Source of the DNA: Candidatus Nitrosymbiomonas sp.
Lineage (GTDB): Bacteria > Sysuimicrobiota > Sysuimicrobiia > Sysuimicrobiales > Humicultoraceae
DNA: 13,960 nt
Reading direction: 5' to 3'
Assembly: GCA_020724185.1 (NCBI GenBank)
Contig: DYHL01000044.1
Coordinates: 1 to 13,960 of the forward strand
Shown: positions 5,621 through 13,455 of the stretch, one piece after another
Position numbering within the stretch: position 1 is the first letter of the stretch
Layout of the letters: each line of letters opens with the position of its first letter
Program-made: the position numbers and the translations under genes
Notes under the pieces: generated by a model
What the model was told of the DNA's origin: nothing
The model's database searches: none
What the model saw: the letters and a program-made list of their open reading frames with translations, nothing else

Positions 5621-6993
5621 CGCACGATCGCCTCCTTCACCGCTGCCACGAACGCGTCAATCTGCCCCCGGGTGCGCGCCTCGGTTACGCAGACGAGCCA
5701 GCCGTCCGGCAACTCCGGATACCAGGCTCCCAGCGCCAATCCTCCCAGGAACCCCTTCTCGCAGAGGCGCGCGTTGAGCTGCTCGGGCGGCAAGGGCGTC
5801 CTTACCACAAACTCGTTGAAGACAGGGGCGGCGAACGCTCTCCTGATGCCAGGAAGCGCGGTCAGTTGCTCCAGCGCGTAGTGCGCCCGGCGGGCGTTTG
5901 CCTCGGCGACGCGGCGCATTCCGTCAGGGCCCAGCGCGGCCATGTAGACCGCGGCCGCGAGCGCGTTTAGGGCCTCGTTGGTGCAGATGTTGCTGGTCGC
6001 CTTCTCGCGCCGGATGTGCTGCTCCTGTGTCTGAAGGGTGAGCACGAAGCCCCTGCGGCCGTCTCGGTCCGTGGTCATTCCCACCAGGCGGCCGGGCATG
6101 CGCCGGACAAATGCCTGGCGCGCCGCAAGCATCCCGAGATAGGGGCCGCCGTAGTTGAGGTGGTTGCCCAACGGCTGCCCTTCTCCGGCCACGATGTCGG
6201 CGCCGTATTCGCCGGGCGGCCGCAGCAGGCCTAGACTGATCGGCTCGGCCACGGCAGCGACCATCAGCGCCCCGGCCGCGTGCGCCATCTCCGCTAAGGC
6301 GGAACCATGCTCGATGCACCCGAAGGCGTTGGGTGACTGCACGATGACGGCCGCGACCTCCGGCCCTGTTGCCGCGCGGATATCCTCAACGGGAGTCATG
6401 CCGTCGCGGTGGGGAACTTCGACCACATCAATTCCCAGGTGGCGCGTGTACGTGCGCAGCACCTCCCGATAGTGGGGGTGCACCGCGCTCGAGACCACCA
6501 CCCGGTTGCGCCCGGTCAGGTCGCGCGACATCACCGCCGCCTCCCCGAGCGCGCTGGCGCCGTCGTACATCGAGGCGTTTGCCACATCCATGCCGGTCAG
6601 TTCGCAGAGCATCGTCTGGTACTCGTAGGCCGCCTGCAGCTCGCCCTGCATGACCTCGGCCTGATACGGGGTGTAGGCCGTCACGAACTCGGCCCGGCCT
6701 GCCAGGTGCCAGACCACGCTGGGAATCTCGTGGTCGTAGGCCCCGGCGCCCAAGAAGCCGACCAGGCGGTCTGCGTGGGCGTTCCTCTCCGCGAGTTCCA
6801 CCAGGTGGGCAAACAACTCGCCCTCCGGTAGGGCCGGCGGAAGGTCCAGCGGCCGCTTCAACCGGACGGCCGACGGGATCTCCGAGAACAGATCCCCTAC
6901 GCTCGCAACGCCGGCGACCCGAAGCATCTCCTCGATTTCGGCTCCGGTGTGGGGCAGGTATCTGTGCGGGCGCCATCCAGGGGCGGGCTTCAT
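5617..6993 (-). CDS. gcvPA: Glycine dehydrogenase (decarboxylating) subunit 1
   Basis: N-terminal-half subunit of the split P-protein, 458 aa from the chosen ATG. It lacks the PLP lysine and works as a heterodimer with GcvPB. Typical features are PHTGAEIEEMLRVAG near the start, the PYQAEVMQGELQAAYEYQTM segment, the YDGAS motif and the FVLTLQTQEQHIRREKATSN region. An upstream GTG at 7050 would add 19 residues that lie inside gcvH. I prefer the ATG at 6993 because it overlaps the gcvH stop as ATGA and the protein then starts where family members do. The P-protein split in two is common in Firmicutes, Thermotogae, archaea and related lineages, whereas Proteobacteria mostly have one fused gcvP. 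Confidence 0.95.
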   Translation of the reverse strand: MKPAPGWRPHRYLPHTGAEIEEMLRVAGVASVGDLFSEIPSAVRLKRPLDLPPALPEGELFAHLVELAERNAHADRLVGFLGAGAYDHEIPSVVWHLAGRAEFVTAYTPYQAEVMQGELQAAYEYQTMLCELTGMDVANASMYDGASALGEAAVMSRDLTGRNRVVVSSAVHPHYREVLRTYTRHLGIDVVEVPHRDGMTPVEDIRAATGPEVAAVIVQSPNAFGCIEHGSALAEMAHAAGALMVAAVAEPISLGLLRPPGEYGADIVAGEGQPLGNHLNYGGPYLGMLAARQAFVRRMPGRLVGMTTDRDGRRGFVLTLQTQEQHIRREKATSNICTNEALNALAAAVYMAALGPDGMRRVAEANARRAHYALEQLTALPGIRRAFAAPVFNEFVVRTPLPPEQLNARLCEKGFLGGLALGAWYPELPDGWLVCVTEARTRGQIDAFVAAVKEAIVR

Positions 6994-7376
6994 GTCTGCT
7001 CGGCCCCCACCAGCGCCTCGTATGCTTCGGCGTCCAGGAGATGGTTCCACTCCTCTGGAACGGACATTGCGATCACGACCATCCAGGCCTCCCCGTGCGG
7101 GTCCTGGTTGATGGTCTCGGGACGCTCGACTACCGCCTGATTGATCTCCACGACGCTGCCGGAGACCGGCGCGTAGAGATCACTGGCCGCCTTCACGGAC
7201 TCGATCGCCCCAAACGCCTGCCCGGCGCGCACTTCGGCGCCTGCCTTGGGTAGCTCAACAAACACCACGTCGCTGAGCCGTTCTGCGGCGAATGAGGTTA
7301 TGCCGATGCGGACCCTGCCGTTCTCCTTCTGGGCCCACTCGTGATCGCGCGAGTACCTTCGGTCGGTCGGGAACAT
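6990..7376 (-). CDS. gcvH: Glycine cleavage system H protein
   Basis: Lipoyl carrier protein, 128 aa, that shuttles the aminomethyl intermediate between P, T and L proteins. The lipoylation site is K62 in AIESVKAASDLYAPVSG. The N-terminal RYSRDHEWAQ and the ITSFAAERLSDVVFVELP core are family hallmarks. The ATG is 3 bases after the gcvT stop with AGAGGTGAGG directly upstream. The stop overlaps the gcvPA start. Lipoylation enzymes and the L protein are not in the window. Confidence 0.97.
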   Translation of the reverse strand: MFPTDRRYSRDHEWAQKENGRVRIGITSFAAERLSDVVFVELPKAGAEVRAGQAFGAIESVKAASDLYAPVSGSVVEINQAVVERPETINQDPHGEAWMVVIAMSVPEEWNHLLDAEAYEALVGAEQT

Positions 7377-7379
7377 GCC

Positions 7380-8510
7380 TCACCTCTCGGTTGGATCTTC
7401 TGTTGGTCCCTGTGCGCGCCTATAGAATGGGAGCTTGACCACTCGGGCCGGGACGGGTGCGCCGCGAACCTCGATCTGGAGGCCGACCCCTGGCGCGGAC
7501 GTCCCCCTTGGCACATAACCCATGCCGATCGGGCGGCGGAGCGAGGGAGAGAACGTTCCGCTGGTGACGGTGCCGGCGCGTTCCCCTGCTACGAAGATTG
7601 CGCAACCGTGCCGCGGAATGGCCCGTCCATCCGCCTCGAATCCGACCAGGCGCCTTGCCACGCCCTCCCGTCGCTGCTGCTCCAGTGCCGGCCTGCCTAT
7701 GAACTCCTCCTTGTCGAACTTCACCGTCCAGGCCAGGGGGGCCTCCAGCGGAGAGGTCGTCTCGTCAATGTCCTGCCCGTAGAGCATCATCCCTGCTTCG
7801 AGGCGGAGCGTGTCGCGGGCGCCCAGGCCGACCGGAACCAACCCGTGCGGCCGGCCGGCTTCGGTCAGCGCTTCCCAAACCCGGGGCGCGGCGTCCCAGC
7901 GCGAGGCGATCTCGAACCCGTCTTCGCCGGTGTACCCTGTGCGGGTGACCGCCACCGGAACCCCGCCCACGTGGACCCCTTCGAGGCGATGAAACGGCGG
8001 CAGCGCGGCCAGCCCGGTTCCGGACGCGGCCGAGAGCACCGCCTCGGCCATCGGGCCCTGCAGGGCCAACAGTGCCACCCCATCGGACAGATCCCGCACA
8101 ACCGCAGGCGCGGCGTGCTCCTGGATCCAAGACAGGTCATTGGCGTGGGTGCCGGCGTTCACGATGAGGAGGTACTCCTGGTCGGCCGTGCGGAAAAGGG
8201 TGAGGTCATCAATCACGCCGCCTGCCGGGTTGCACATCGGGGTGTACAGCCCCTGGCCGACTGCCAGGCGCCGGGCATCGTTGGTGATCAGTCGCTGCAC
8301 CGCCTCAAGTGCACGGGGCCCCTCGATGAGGACCTCGCCCATGTGCGAAACATCGAAGAGCCCGACGCGCGTGCGCACCGCCAGGTGCTCTTCCACCAGT
8401 CCCGCATACTGCACGGGCATCTCCCACCCGGCGAACGCCACCATCCGGCCGCCAGCGGCCCGGTGGGCCTCGTAGAGCGGTGTGCGGCGCAGGGCCGCGC
8501 CATCCGTCAC
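7380..8510 (-). CDS. gcvT: Aminomethyltransferase (glycine cleavage T protein)
   Basis: Tetrahydrofolate-dependent T protein, 376 aa, which takes the aminomethyl group from GcvH, releases ammonia and forms 5,10-methylene-THF. Visible family motifs are FAGWEMPVQY (26-35), FDVSHMGE (52-59), the folate-contacting acidic pair in GGVIDD (97-102), GYTGEDGFE, and MMLYGQDIDETTSPLEA with FIGRPAL further on. The GTG start overlaps the phosphoribosyltransferase stop (GTGA), so there is no room for a glycine riboswitch here. It is the first gcv gene and fixes the order T-H-PA-PB. Confidence 0.96.
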   Translation of the reverse strand: MTDGAALRRTPLYEAHRAAGGRMVAFAGWEMPVQYAGLVEEHLAVRTRVGLFDVSHMGEVLIEGPRALEAVQRLITNDARRLAVGQGLYTPMCNPAGGVIDDLTLFRTADQEYLLIVNAGTHANDLSWIQEHAAPAVVRDLSDGVALLALQGPMAEAVLSAASGTGLAALPPFHRLEGVHVGGVPVAVTRTGYTGEDGFEIASRWDAAPRVWEALTEAGRPHGLVPVGLGARDTLRLEAGMMLYGQDIDETTSPLEAPLAWTVKFDKEEFIGRPALEQQRREGVARRLVGFEADGRAIPRHGCAIFVAGERAGTVTSGTFSPSLRRPIGMGYVPRGTSAPGVGLQIEVRGAPVPARVVKLPFYRRAQGPTEDPTER

Positions 8511-9136
8511 TTCTGCCGCCCCTCCGAGAGAAGCGCAACCACCTCGGCGTCGTCCACCTGGGTGAAGTCCTCGTAGAACTGCCCGACCGCCTGAAAGAAC
8601 TCGGGCGCGCTCAAGCAGACCACCTCGTCCGCCTCCCTGGCCATGCGGGCGACCGACTCGGACGGCGCAACCGGCACGGCCGCCACCAGGTGGGCCGGGC
8701 CCATGGCGCGCACCGCTCGCAGCGCCGCTATGAGGGTGGCGCCGGTTGCGATGCCGTCGTCGAGAACGATGACGGTCCTGCCAGCCAGGGAAGGAAGCGG
8801 CCGACCTCCGCGATACGCCTTGACGCGCCGGGCGATCTCCGCGCGCTGGGCCTCGGTCTCCTGCTCCAGGTAGGCCGCGCTCACGCCGTGCGACATCTCG
8901 TCCAGCACCGCCGCACCGCCTTCGGCCACCGCGCCGATCGCGAGCTCGGGGTTGTAGGGTGCGCGCAGCTTGCGCGGGACGATCACTTCAAGCGGGGCGC
9001 CCAGGCGTTCGGCAACCTCCCGGCCCACCACCACGCCGCCTCGCGGCACCGCGAGCACCACCGGGTCCTGGTCCCGCAGGTGGTCGAGGGCCGCGGCTAG
9101 GTGGCGGCCTGCGTCTCGCCTGTCGGTAAAGACCAT
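8507..9136 (-). CDS. Predicted phosphoribosyltransferase (COG1926-like)
   Basis: 209-residue type I phosphoribosyltransferase fold. The PRPP-binding loop is VIVLDDGIATGAT (about 122-134), preceded by two hydrophobic residues and two acids as in the family. The N-terminal segment VVLAVPRGGVVVGREVAERLGAPLEVIVPRK is characteristic of the uncharacterised COG1926 group, elsewhere sometimes fused to a dienelactone-hydrolase-like domain. There is no such fusion here. The substrate base is unknown. The ATG lies 13 bases after the DUF4446 stop, with no good ribosome site close by, and the stop overlaps gcvT. The link to glycine cleavage is positional only. Confidence 0.88.
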   Translation of the reverse strand: MVFTDRRDAGRHLAAALDHLRDQDPVVLAVPRGGVVVGREVAERLGAPLEVIVPRKLRAPYNPELAIGAVAEGGAAVLDEMSHGVSAAYLEQETEAQRAEIARRVKAYRGGRPLPSLAGRTVIVLDDGIATGATLIAALRAVRAMGPAHLVAAVPVAPSESVARMAREADEVVCLSAPEFFQAVGQFYEDFTQVDDAEVVALLSEGRQK

Positions 9137-9149
9137 GACGGCCGCGCGC

Positions 9150-9608
9150 CTATGCCTCGCCGATGGCGCGCTGCTCTTCCTCCGATAGGGTATAGGTAGA
9201 CCGTCCTCCGGTCACGGGCTTGGCATACGCGCGCGCCCCGTCGCGGTCGTTGAGCACGCTCAAGACGACGCCGTCCCGGCGTGCGTCCATCAACGCCAGA
9301 CTAAAGCTCAGGTGTCCACCAAGCTCATTGAACGCATCGTACCTTACCAGGCCGGTGTGCTGGAGACTGCGCTGGGCCTGCTCGCCGAGACGGTCCACCC
9401 GGCCCCCCAGGTGTTCGATCTGCCGCGACGCGGCCTCCACATCGCGGCGGAGCGCCGCCACCCGCTCCAGGAACGCGGGGTCGCCGCTCGCGGCGGCAAT
9501 CTGCCGCGAAAGCCGTCGGAGCCGCAGCGCCACGGCTACGACCGCGAGCACCAACGCTCCGGTGGCAAGAAGCACGTACGGAATCAAGGGGTCTGAACTC
9601 AATGGCAT
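9150..9608 (-). CDS. DUF4446 family protein
   Basis: 152-residue protein with one membrane span at about residues 10-28 (VLLATGALVLAVVAVAL), a predicted coiled coil from about 33 to 85 (RLSRQIAAA... RDVEAASRQIEHLGGRVDRL), and a C-terminal domain. The C-terminal segments VRYDAFNELGGHLSFSLALMD, DGVVLSVLNDRDGARAYAKP and STYTLSEEE match the DUF4446 family as I know it. The function is unknown. It is likely anchored with the C-terminal domain in the cytoplasm. Members are often found near parAB in Firmicutes, as here. GGAGG lies 12 bases before the ATG, a long spacing. Confidence 0.85.
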   Translation of the reverse strand: MPLSSDPLIPYVLLATGALVLAVVAVALRLRRLSRQIAAASGDPAFLERVAALRRDVEAASRQIEHLGGRVDRLGEQAQRSLQHTGLVRYDAFNELGGHLSFSLALMDARRDGVVLSVLNDRDGARAYAKPVTGGRSTYTLSEEEQRAIGEA

Positions 9609-9717
9609 CGTAGGGTTTCGCCTCCAGGATCGGGACTGTCTTCTTCCACGCCGTCCGGCCTACCTCCTGTTGCCCTCTTCGCTACCCTCTAAGGCGCCTG
9701 CGGTGCCGCGGGCCCGC
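9609..9717 (-). other. Largest gap inside the partition/glycine block, no clear signal
   Basis: 109 bases between the DUF554 stop and the DUF4446 start. GCGGGCCCGC follows the DUF554 stop, but without a loop or T-run it is not a convincing terminator. I see no good promoter boxes. This is the only place in the block where a new transcript could plausibly start. Confidence 0.4.
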
Positions 9718-10437
9718 TCACTGGAATCCCACGGCGCGCGCCAGAACCTTCAAGTAGGGCAACGCGGCCGTCAGCAGGACTGAGACCACCAGCGCCGGCA
9801 ACAGGCTCCCAACGCGGACTTTGCGGATCCGTAATATTCCGAGGCCCAGGCCGATGATCAGGGCGCCGCCGGTGGCGGTGAGCTCGCGCGTCATCTCTTG
9901 CGTCATGACCCCGTGCACCGCGCCCGCGGCCAGCGTCAGCGCGCCCTGGTAGATCAGCACCGTGCCCGCCGACAACAGCACGCCAGCGCCCAGCGCCGCG
10001 CCGATGGCGACCGCGGAGATGCCGTCCAGGAGCGACTTCGTGTAGAGCAGCACGGGCGTCTGCCCCAACCCATCCTGGATCGCGCCGAGCACGGTCATGG
10101 GCCCGACGCAGAACAGGAGACTGCTCGTGACGAACGCCGCGGCCACGGTGCTCTCCTGTGCCTGCGCGCCGTACAGCCGCTCGGACCAGCGGCCCAGCGC
10201 CTCGATGCCCTCCTCGATGTGGAGCGCCTCTCCGATGAGTCCTCCCAACACGAGGCTCACTATGATGCCGAGCACGTTGGCCGTCTGCAGCGCCATCTGA
10301 AACCCGATCAGCAGGGTGGCCAGGCCAATGCCCGCCATCACCGTCTCACGCGACAGTTCGGGAAACCGGTGGCGCAGCGCTACCCCTGCCAGGCCTCCGG
10401 CGGTGACGGCTATCGCGTTGACTATCGTGCCTTCCAC
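9718..10437 (-). CDS. DUF554 family membrane protein (YdfK/YqgA-like)
   Basis: 239-residue, very hydrophobic protein with about six to seven membrane spans. DUF554 hallmarks are the start GTIVNAIAVTAGGLAG, GLATLLIGFQMAL, the LGGLIGEALHIE loop, and FCVGPMTVLGAIQDGL followed by LLYTKSLLDGISA. It is thought to be a transporter, but the substrate is not established. The GTG start is one base after the stop of the HD-domain gene. DUF554 genes often sit next to parB in Gram-positive genomes, and this arrangement fits that pattern. Confidence 0.9.
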   Translation of the reverse strand: MEGTIVNAIAVTAGGLAGVALRHRFPELSRETVMAGIGLATLLIGFQMALQTANVLGIIVSLVLGGLIGEALHIEEGIEALGRWSERLYGAQAQESTVAAAFVTSSLLFCVGPMTVLGAIQDGLGQTPVLLYTKSLLDGISAVAIGAALGAGVLLSAGTVLIYQGALTLAAGAVHGVMTQEMTRELTATGGALIIGLGLGILRIRKVRVGSLLPALVVSVLLTAALPYLKVLARAVGFQ

Positions 10438-10438
10438 G

Positions 10439-11032
10439 TTAGCCCTGCTCCCCGGCCAGACCCAGCTCGGAGGCGACCTCGCGCATCGCTGCGATCACCA
10501 GCGTGGTGTGCTCCTCGAACGGCACGCCCAGCGTCTCCGCGGCGCGCAGCATCTCGTCCCGGTCCACCGCGCGGGCGAAGGCCTTGTCCTTCATCTTCTT
10601 CCGGACGGACGTGGCGTCCACGTCGGCGATGCTGCGCGAGGGCCGGACAAGCGCCACCGCTACGATGAACCCGGTCAGTTCGTCGCAGGCATGGAGGGCC
10701 TGTTCCATCCGCGACTGCCTGGACACCCCGGTGTAGTCGGCGTGGGATAGGACCGCCCGGCAGACGACCTCGGGGTATCCTGCGGCCCGCAGGTGTTCGA
10801 CTCCCCGGACGGGGTGCCCGGCCTCTTGGGAGGGAAACCGCTCGTAGTCCATGTCGTGAAGGAGCCCCACCAGGCCCCAGAGGTCCTCGTCCTCGCCGAA
10901 CTTCCTGGCGTAGGAGCGCATCGCAGCCTCCACGGCAAGCATGTGCTTCCTTAGATTCGGCGTGGGCGTCCACTCGCACAGAAGGGCCCAGGCCTCCTCG
11001 CGCGCAGGCCGGGGCATGGGGTTCTCCGTCAT
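10439..11032 (-). CDS. HD-domain hydrolase
   Basis: 197-residue metal-dependent phosphohydrolase of the HD superfamily. Metal-ligand motifs are H30 in NLRKHMLAVE, the H59-D60 pair in GLLHDMDYERF, a histidine in GVEHLRAAG or SHADY, and D117 in HACDELTGF. It belongs to the small stand-alone predicted hydrolase group. The substrate is unknown, though nucleotides are typical for HD proteins. The ATG overlaps the parB stop (ATGA), with GGAGGAGGG upstream, so translation is coupled to parB. Whether it has any role in partition is not known. Confidence 0.9.
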   Translation of the reverse strand: MTENPMPRPAREEAWALLCEWTPTPNLRKHMLAVEAAMRSYARKFGEDEDLWGLVGLLHDMDYERFPSQEAGHPVRGVEHLRAAGYPEVVCRAVLSHADYTGVSRQSRMEQALHACDELTGFIVAVALVRPSRSIADVDATSVRKKMKDKAFARAVDRDEMLRAAETLGVPFEEHTTLVIAAMREVASELGLAGEQG

Positions 11033-11940
11033 CGGGGCCCTCCTCCTTGTCGCGTCAACGCGTCCAGGAGCCGCTCCAGGTCTGCGGGCGTGTAGAAGGC
11101 GATCCTGATCTCACCGGAGCCATGCCGACGCAGGTGCAATCGCACCTGCGTCCCCAACACGTCTTGTAGTTTTTGTTCTATAATACTTATCTCTCTTGCG
11201 TCCTGCTGTCTTCGTTTCGGTATTCCACGTGAAATAGTGCGGGCGCGCGCCCTGGCTTCTGTCTCCCTGACCGAGAGACCCTTCGCTTCCACTTCCTTCC
11301 AGACGGACAGGAGGCGGTGCGGGTCCTCTATTGCCAGCAGGGCCCGGGCATGCCCCTCGGTGATCCGGCCTGCCGCGAGCGAGGCCTGAACCTCCGGCGG
11401 AAGGGCCAGGAGGCGCAGGGTGTTGGCAACCGACGGCTGGCTCCTGCCCACCCGGCGGGCCACGGCCTCCTGCGTGAGGTGGAACTCGTCCTGCAGGCGC
11501 CGGTAAGCCGTGGCGCGCTCTATTGGGTTGAGGTCCTCGCGCTGCAGGTTCTCGACCAGCGATACCTCCAGGGCGCCCCGGTCGTCAAGGTGCCGCACCA
11601 GGGCAGGCACCGTTCTCAGCCCGGCAGTCGCGGCGGCCCGCCACCTGCGCTCTCCGGCGATCAACTCGTAGCCATCGGGCATCGGCCGCACCAGCACTGG
11701 CTGCAGCACGCCGTGCTCCCGGATGGATGCCTCCAGTTCTGCCAGGGGCTCCTGGTCAAACCCCACGCGGGGCTGAAGCCGGTTAGGACGGATCCTTTCG
11801 ATGGGCAACTCAACCGCCCCGACCGACGCCCCTGGTCCGGCCCCGGGGATCAGGGCGCCCAGGCCGCGGCCGAGCGCCTTCCTGGGGGGTTGGCCGGGGG
11901 AGCGGGTGGGGTCAGGGGGTTGTCGCATGGTGTCCGCCAC
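11029..11940 (-). CDS. parB: Chromosome-partitioning protein ParB (Spo0J)
   Basis: 303-residue ParB that binds parS and slides as a CTP-dependent clamp. In order: a basic N-terminus with KALGRGLGALIPG (21-33) that would contact ParA, the ParB/CTPase domain with GERRWR (96-101) and ENLQRE (130-135), the helix-turn-helix LTQEAVARRVGRSQPSVANTLR (155-176) and a C-terminal dimerisation domain. The GTG at 11940 is preceded by GGAGGTGA (9 bases after GGAGG) and gives a 29-base overlap with parA. An ATG at 11928 is possible but poorly spaced. A parS-like site lies inside the gene at about codons 235-240. Confidence 0.96.
   Translation of the reverse strand: MADTMRQPPDPTRSPGQPPRKALGRGLGALIPGAGPGASVGAVELPIERIRPNRLQPRVGFDQEPLAELEASIREHGVLQPVLVRPMPDGYELIAGERRWRAAATAGLRTVPALVRHLDDRGALEVSLVENLQREDLNPIERATAYRRLQDEFHLTQEAVARRVGRSQPSVANTLRLLALPPEVQASLAAGRITEGHARALLAIEDPHRLLSVWKEVEAKGLSVRETEARARARTISRGIPKRRQQDAREISIIEQKLQDVLGTQVRLHLRRHGSGEIRIAFYTPADLERLLDALTRQGGGPR
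11221..11236. other. parS: parS-like partition site inside parB
   Basis: TATTCCACGTGAAATA matches the bacterial parS consensus TGTTTCACGTGAAACA at 13 of 16 positions, with an intact CACGTG core and a perfect GTGAAA half. Other CACGTG sites in the window lack these flanks. B. subtilis also carries a parS inside its parB gene (spo0J). Confidence 0.75.
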
Positions 11941-12688
11941 GCTGTATCACCTCCTGGCAAAGCGCCCGATATGCCTGGGCGCCGCGCGAGCCCGGGTCGT
12001 ACAGGGTGATCGGCTTGCCGTGGCTGGGCGCCTCGGCCAGCCGCACGCTGCGCGGGATGACGCTCTGATAGACGCGCTCGCCGAAGAACCGCCGGACCTC
12101 GCCGGCAACCTGTTCGGAGAGGTTGGTCCGCGAGTCGTACATCGTCAACAGCACGCCGCTAATCTCGAGGCCCTGGTTCAGGTGCCGCTGCACCAGCTCG
12201 ATCGAGTTGAGAAGTTGCTTCAGCCCTTCCAGCGCGTAGTACTCGCATTGAATCGGGATGAGGGCCTCGGTGGCCGCAGTAAGCGCGTTGACCGTCAGCA
12301 GTCCCATCGCCGGCGGACAGTCCAACAGGACGAGCGGGTAGTCCACCAGAGCCAGGGCGCTCCGGAGCCGGGACTCCGGTCCGTGCGTGCCCGCCAGCTC
12401 GACCTCGATCCCGGCCAGGTGGATGCTGCTGGGAGCGACGAACAGTCCGGGAACCTCCGCGGCCACAACCATGTCCTCCAGGGCCGCGCCGTTCATCAGC
12501 ACGTCGTACGTGGAGACGGCCTGGGAGTCCCTCTCGATGCCCAGGCCGCTGGTGGCGTTGGCCTGGGGGTCCAGGTCCACCAGCAGCGTCCGAAGGCCTT
12601 CGGCCGCCAGGCACGCGCCCAGGTTGACGGCTGTCGTGGACTTGCCGACGCCGCCCTTCTGGTTGACTATCGCTATGATCCGTCGCAC
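11912..12688 (-). CDS. parA: Chromosome-partitioning ATPase ParA (Soj)
   Basis: 258-residue ParA/Soj of normal length. The deviant Walker A motif QKGGVGKST (10-18, signature lysine and catalytic K16) is followed by the switch region LVDLDPQANATSGLG and the Walker B-like VLLDCPPAMG. There is no N-terminal helix-turn-helix, as in chromosomal (type Ib-like or Soj) ParA. It forms ATP-bound dimers on the nucleoid and is stimulated by ParB. The GTG start overlaps the rsmG end by 16 bases with AGAGGGG just upstream. An identity as plasmid ParA is unlikely given the rsmG/khpB neighbours. Confidence 0.96.
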   Translation of the reverse strand: MRRIIAIVNQKGGVGKSTTAVNLGACLAAEGLRTLLVDLDPQANATSGLGIERDSQAVSTYDVLMNGAALEDMVVAAEVPGLFVAPSSIHLAGIEVELAGTHGPESRLRSALALVDYPLVLLDCPPAMGLLTVNALTAATEALIPIQCEYYALEGLKQLLNSIELVQRHLNQGLEISGVLLTMYDSRTNLSEQVAGEVRRFFGERVYQSVIPRSVRLAEAPSHGKPITLYDPGSRGAQAYRALCQEVIQRGGHHATTP

Positions 12689-13455
12689 GGCCCCTCTGGT
12701 GGACGGTTCAACGCCGCGGCCGGTCCTTCCCCCTTGCGCGGCAGGTCGGTGCCCAGGCGGCGGCCGCTGCGTGGGAACTCTGGTGGCGTAGGGCGCTGCT
12801 TGCGCAGCACCAGGGCCGCGCGTTGCCGGTCGGTGGTGGGGAGGGTGCGGAGCGCGCAGGACACGACGGCCCCGCCGAGCGCCTCCAGGAGCCGCCCGTC
12901 TGCGGTGACCTCCTCTGTGACCTTTGGGCCTCTCAGGAGGACGGCCGCGCCTCCGAGTTCCACCAGCGGGAGGCAGAGCTCGCAGGTCGCGCCCAACGGA
13001 GCGGCCGCGCGGGAGACGGCCAGGCTAAATGACTCTCGGAACCCCGCCTCGTGGCCGAGCACCTCTGCCCGCGCCCACCGGATCTCCACGTCCGGAAGAT
13101 CGAGCGCACCGCGGAGGTACTCGAGGAAGGCCACGCGCCGCCGGGAGGCCTCTACCAGCACAACGCGCAGGTCCGGCCGAACGATCTTCATCGGAACGCC
13201 GGGGAACCCTGCGCCCGACCCCACGTCCACGACCCTGCAGCCGGGCGGCACGGCACAGGCGACCAACGGGAGCAGCGAGTCGAGGAAGTGGAGGCCCTCC
13301 ACCTGGTCCGCGCTGGCGGCCGCGGTCAGGTTCAGCCGCTCGTTCCAGGAGAGCACCTCCTGTAGCAAGCGCTCGAACCGGTCAAGGGCGTCGGGGGACA
13401 GCGTGATGCCGAGCAGTGCGGCGCCTGACTGCAGGCGGGTGAGCGGCAGGGTCAC
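12673..13455 (-). CDS. rsmG: 16S rRNA (guanine527-N7)-methyltransferase RsmG (GidB)
   Basis: SAM-dependent methyltransferase that makes m7G527 in 16S rRNA. The N-terminal LSWNERLNLTAAAS, the HFLDSLL segment, the SAM motif VVDVGSGAGFPGVPMK (75-90) and the catalytic-side VSRAAAPL are typical. The TPPEFPRSGRRLGTDLPRKG segment matches the usual C-terminal basic element. At 260 aa it carries about 20 extra residues (GEGPAAALNRPPEGPCDGS), the last few encoded in the overlap with parA. The GTG start shares 4 bases with the khpB stop. mnmE and mnmG, which commonly lie between khpB and rsmG, are absent. Confidence 0.95.
   Translation of the reverse strand: MTLPLTRLQSGAALLGITLSPDALDRFERLLQEVLSWNERLNLTAAASADQVEGLHFLDSLLPLVACAVPPGCRVVDVGSGAGFPGVPMKIVRPDLRVVLVEASRRRVAFLEYLRGALDLPDVEIRWARAEVLGHEAGFRESFSLAVSRAAAPLGATCELCLPLVELGGAAVLLRGPKVTEEVTADGRLLEALGGAVVSCALRTLPTTDRQRAALVLRKQRPTPPEFPRSGRRLGTDLPRKGEGPAAALNRPPEGPCDGS

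Noticed and set aside
8507..8540. Possible glycine riboswitch ahead of gcvT
   Set aside because: gcvT overlaps the preceding gene by 4 bases, leaving no untranslated leader.
7341..8576. 411-codon plus-strand frame opposite gcvT
   Set aside because: Antisense shadow of gcvT with no ribosome site or family motif. The same applies to the long plus-strand frames opposite gcvPB, DUF554 and the phosphoribosyltransferase.
9609..9665. 15-codon GTG frame with AGGAGG upstream, ending across the DUF4446 start
   Set aside because: The Shine-Dalgarno spacing of 13 bases is too long, the peptide has no features and no conservation can be judged.
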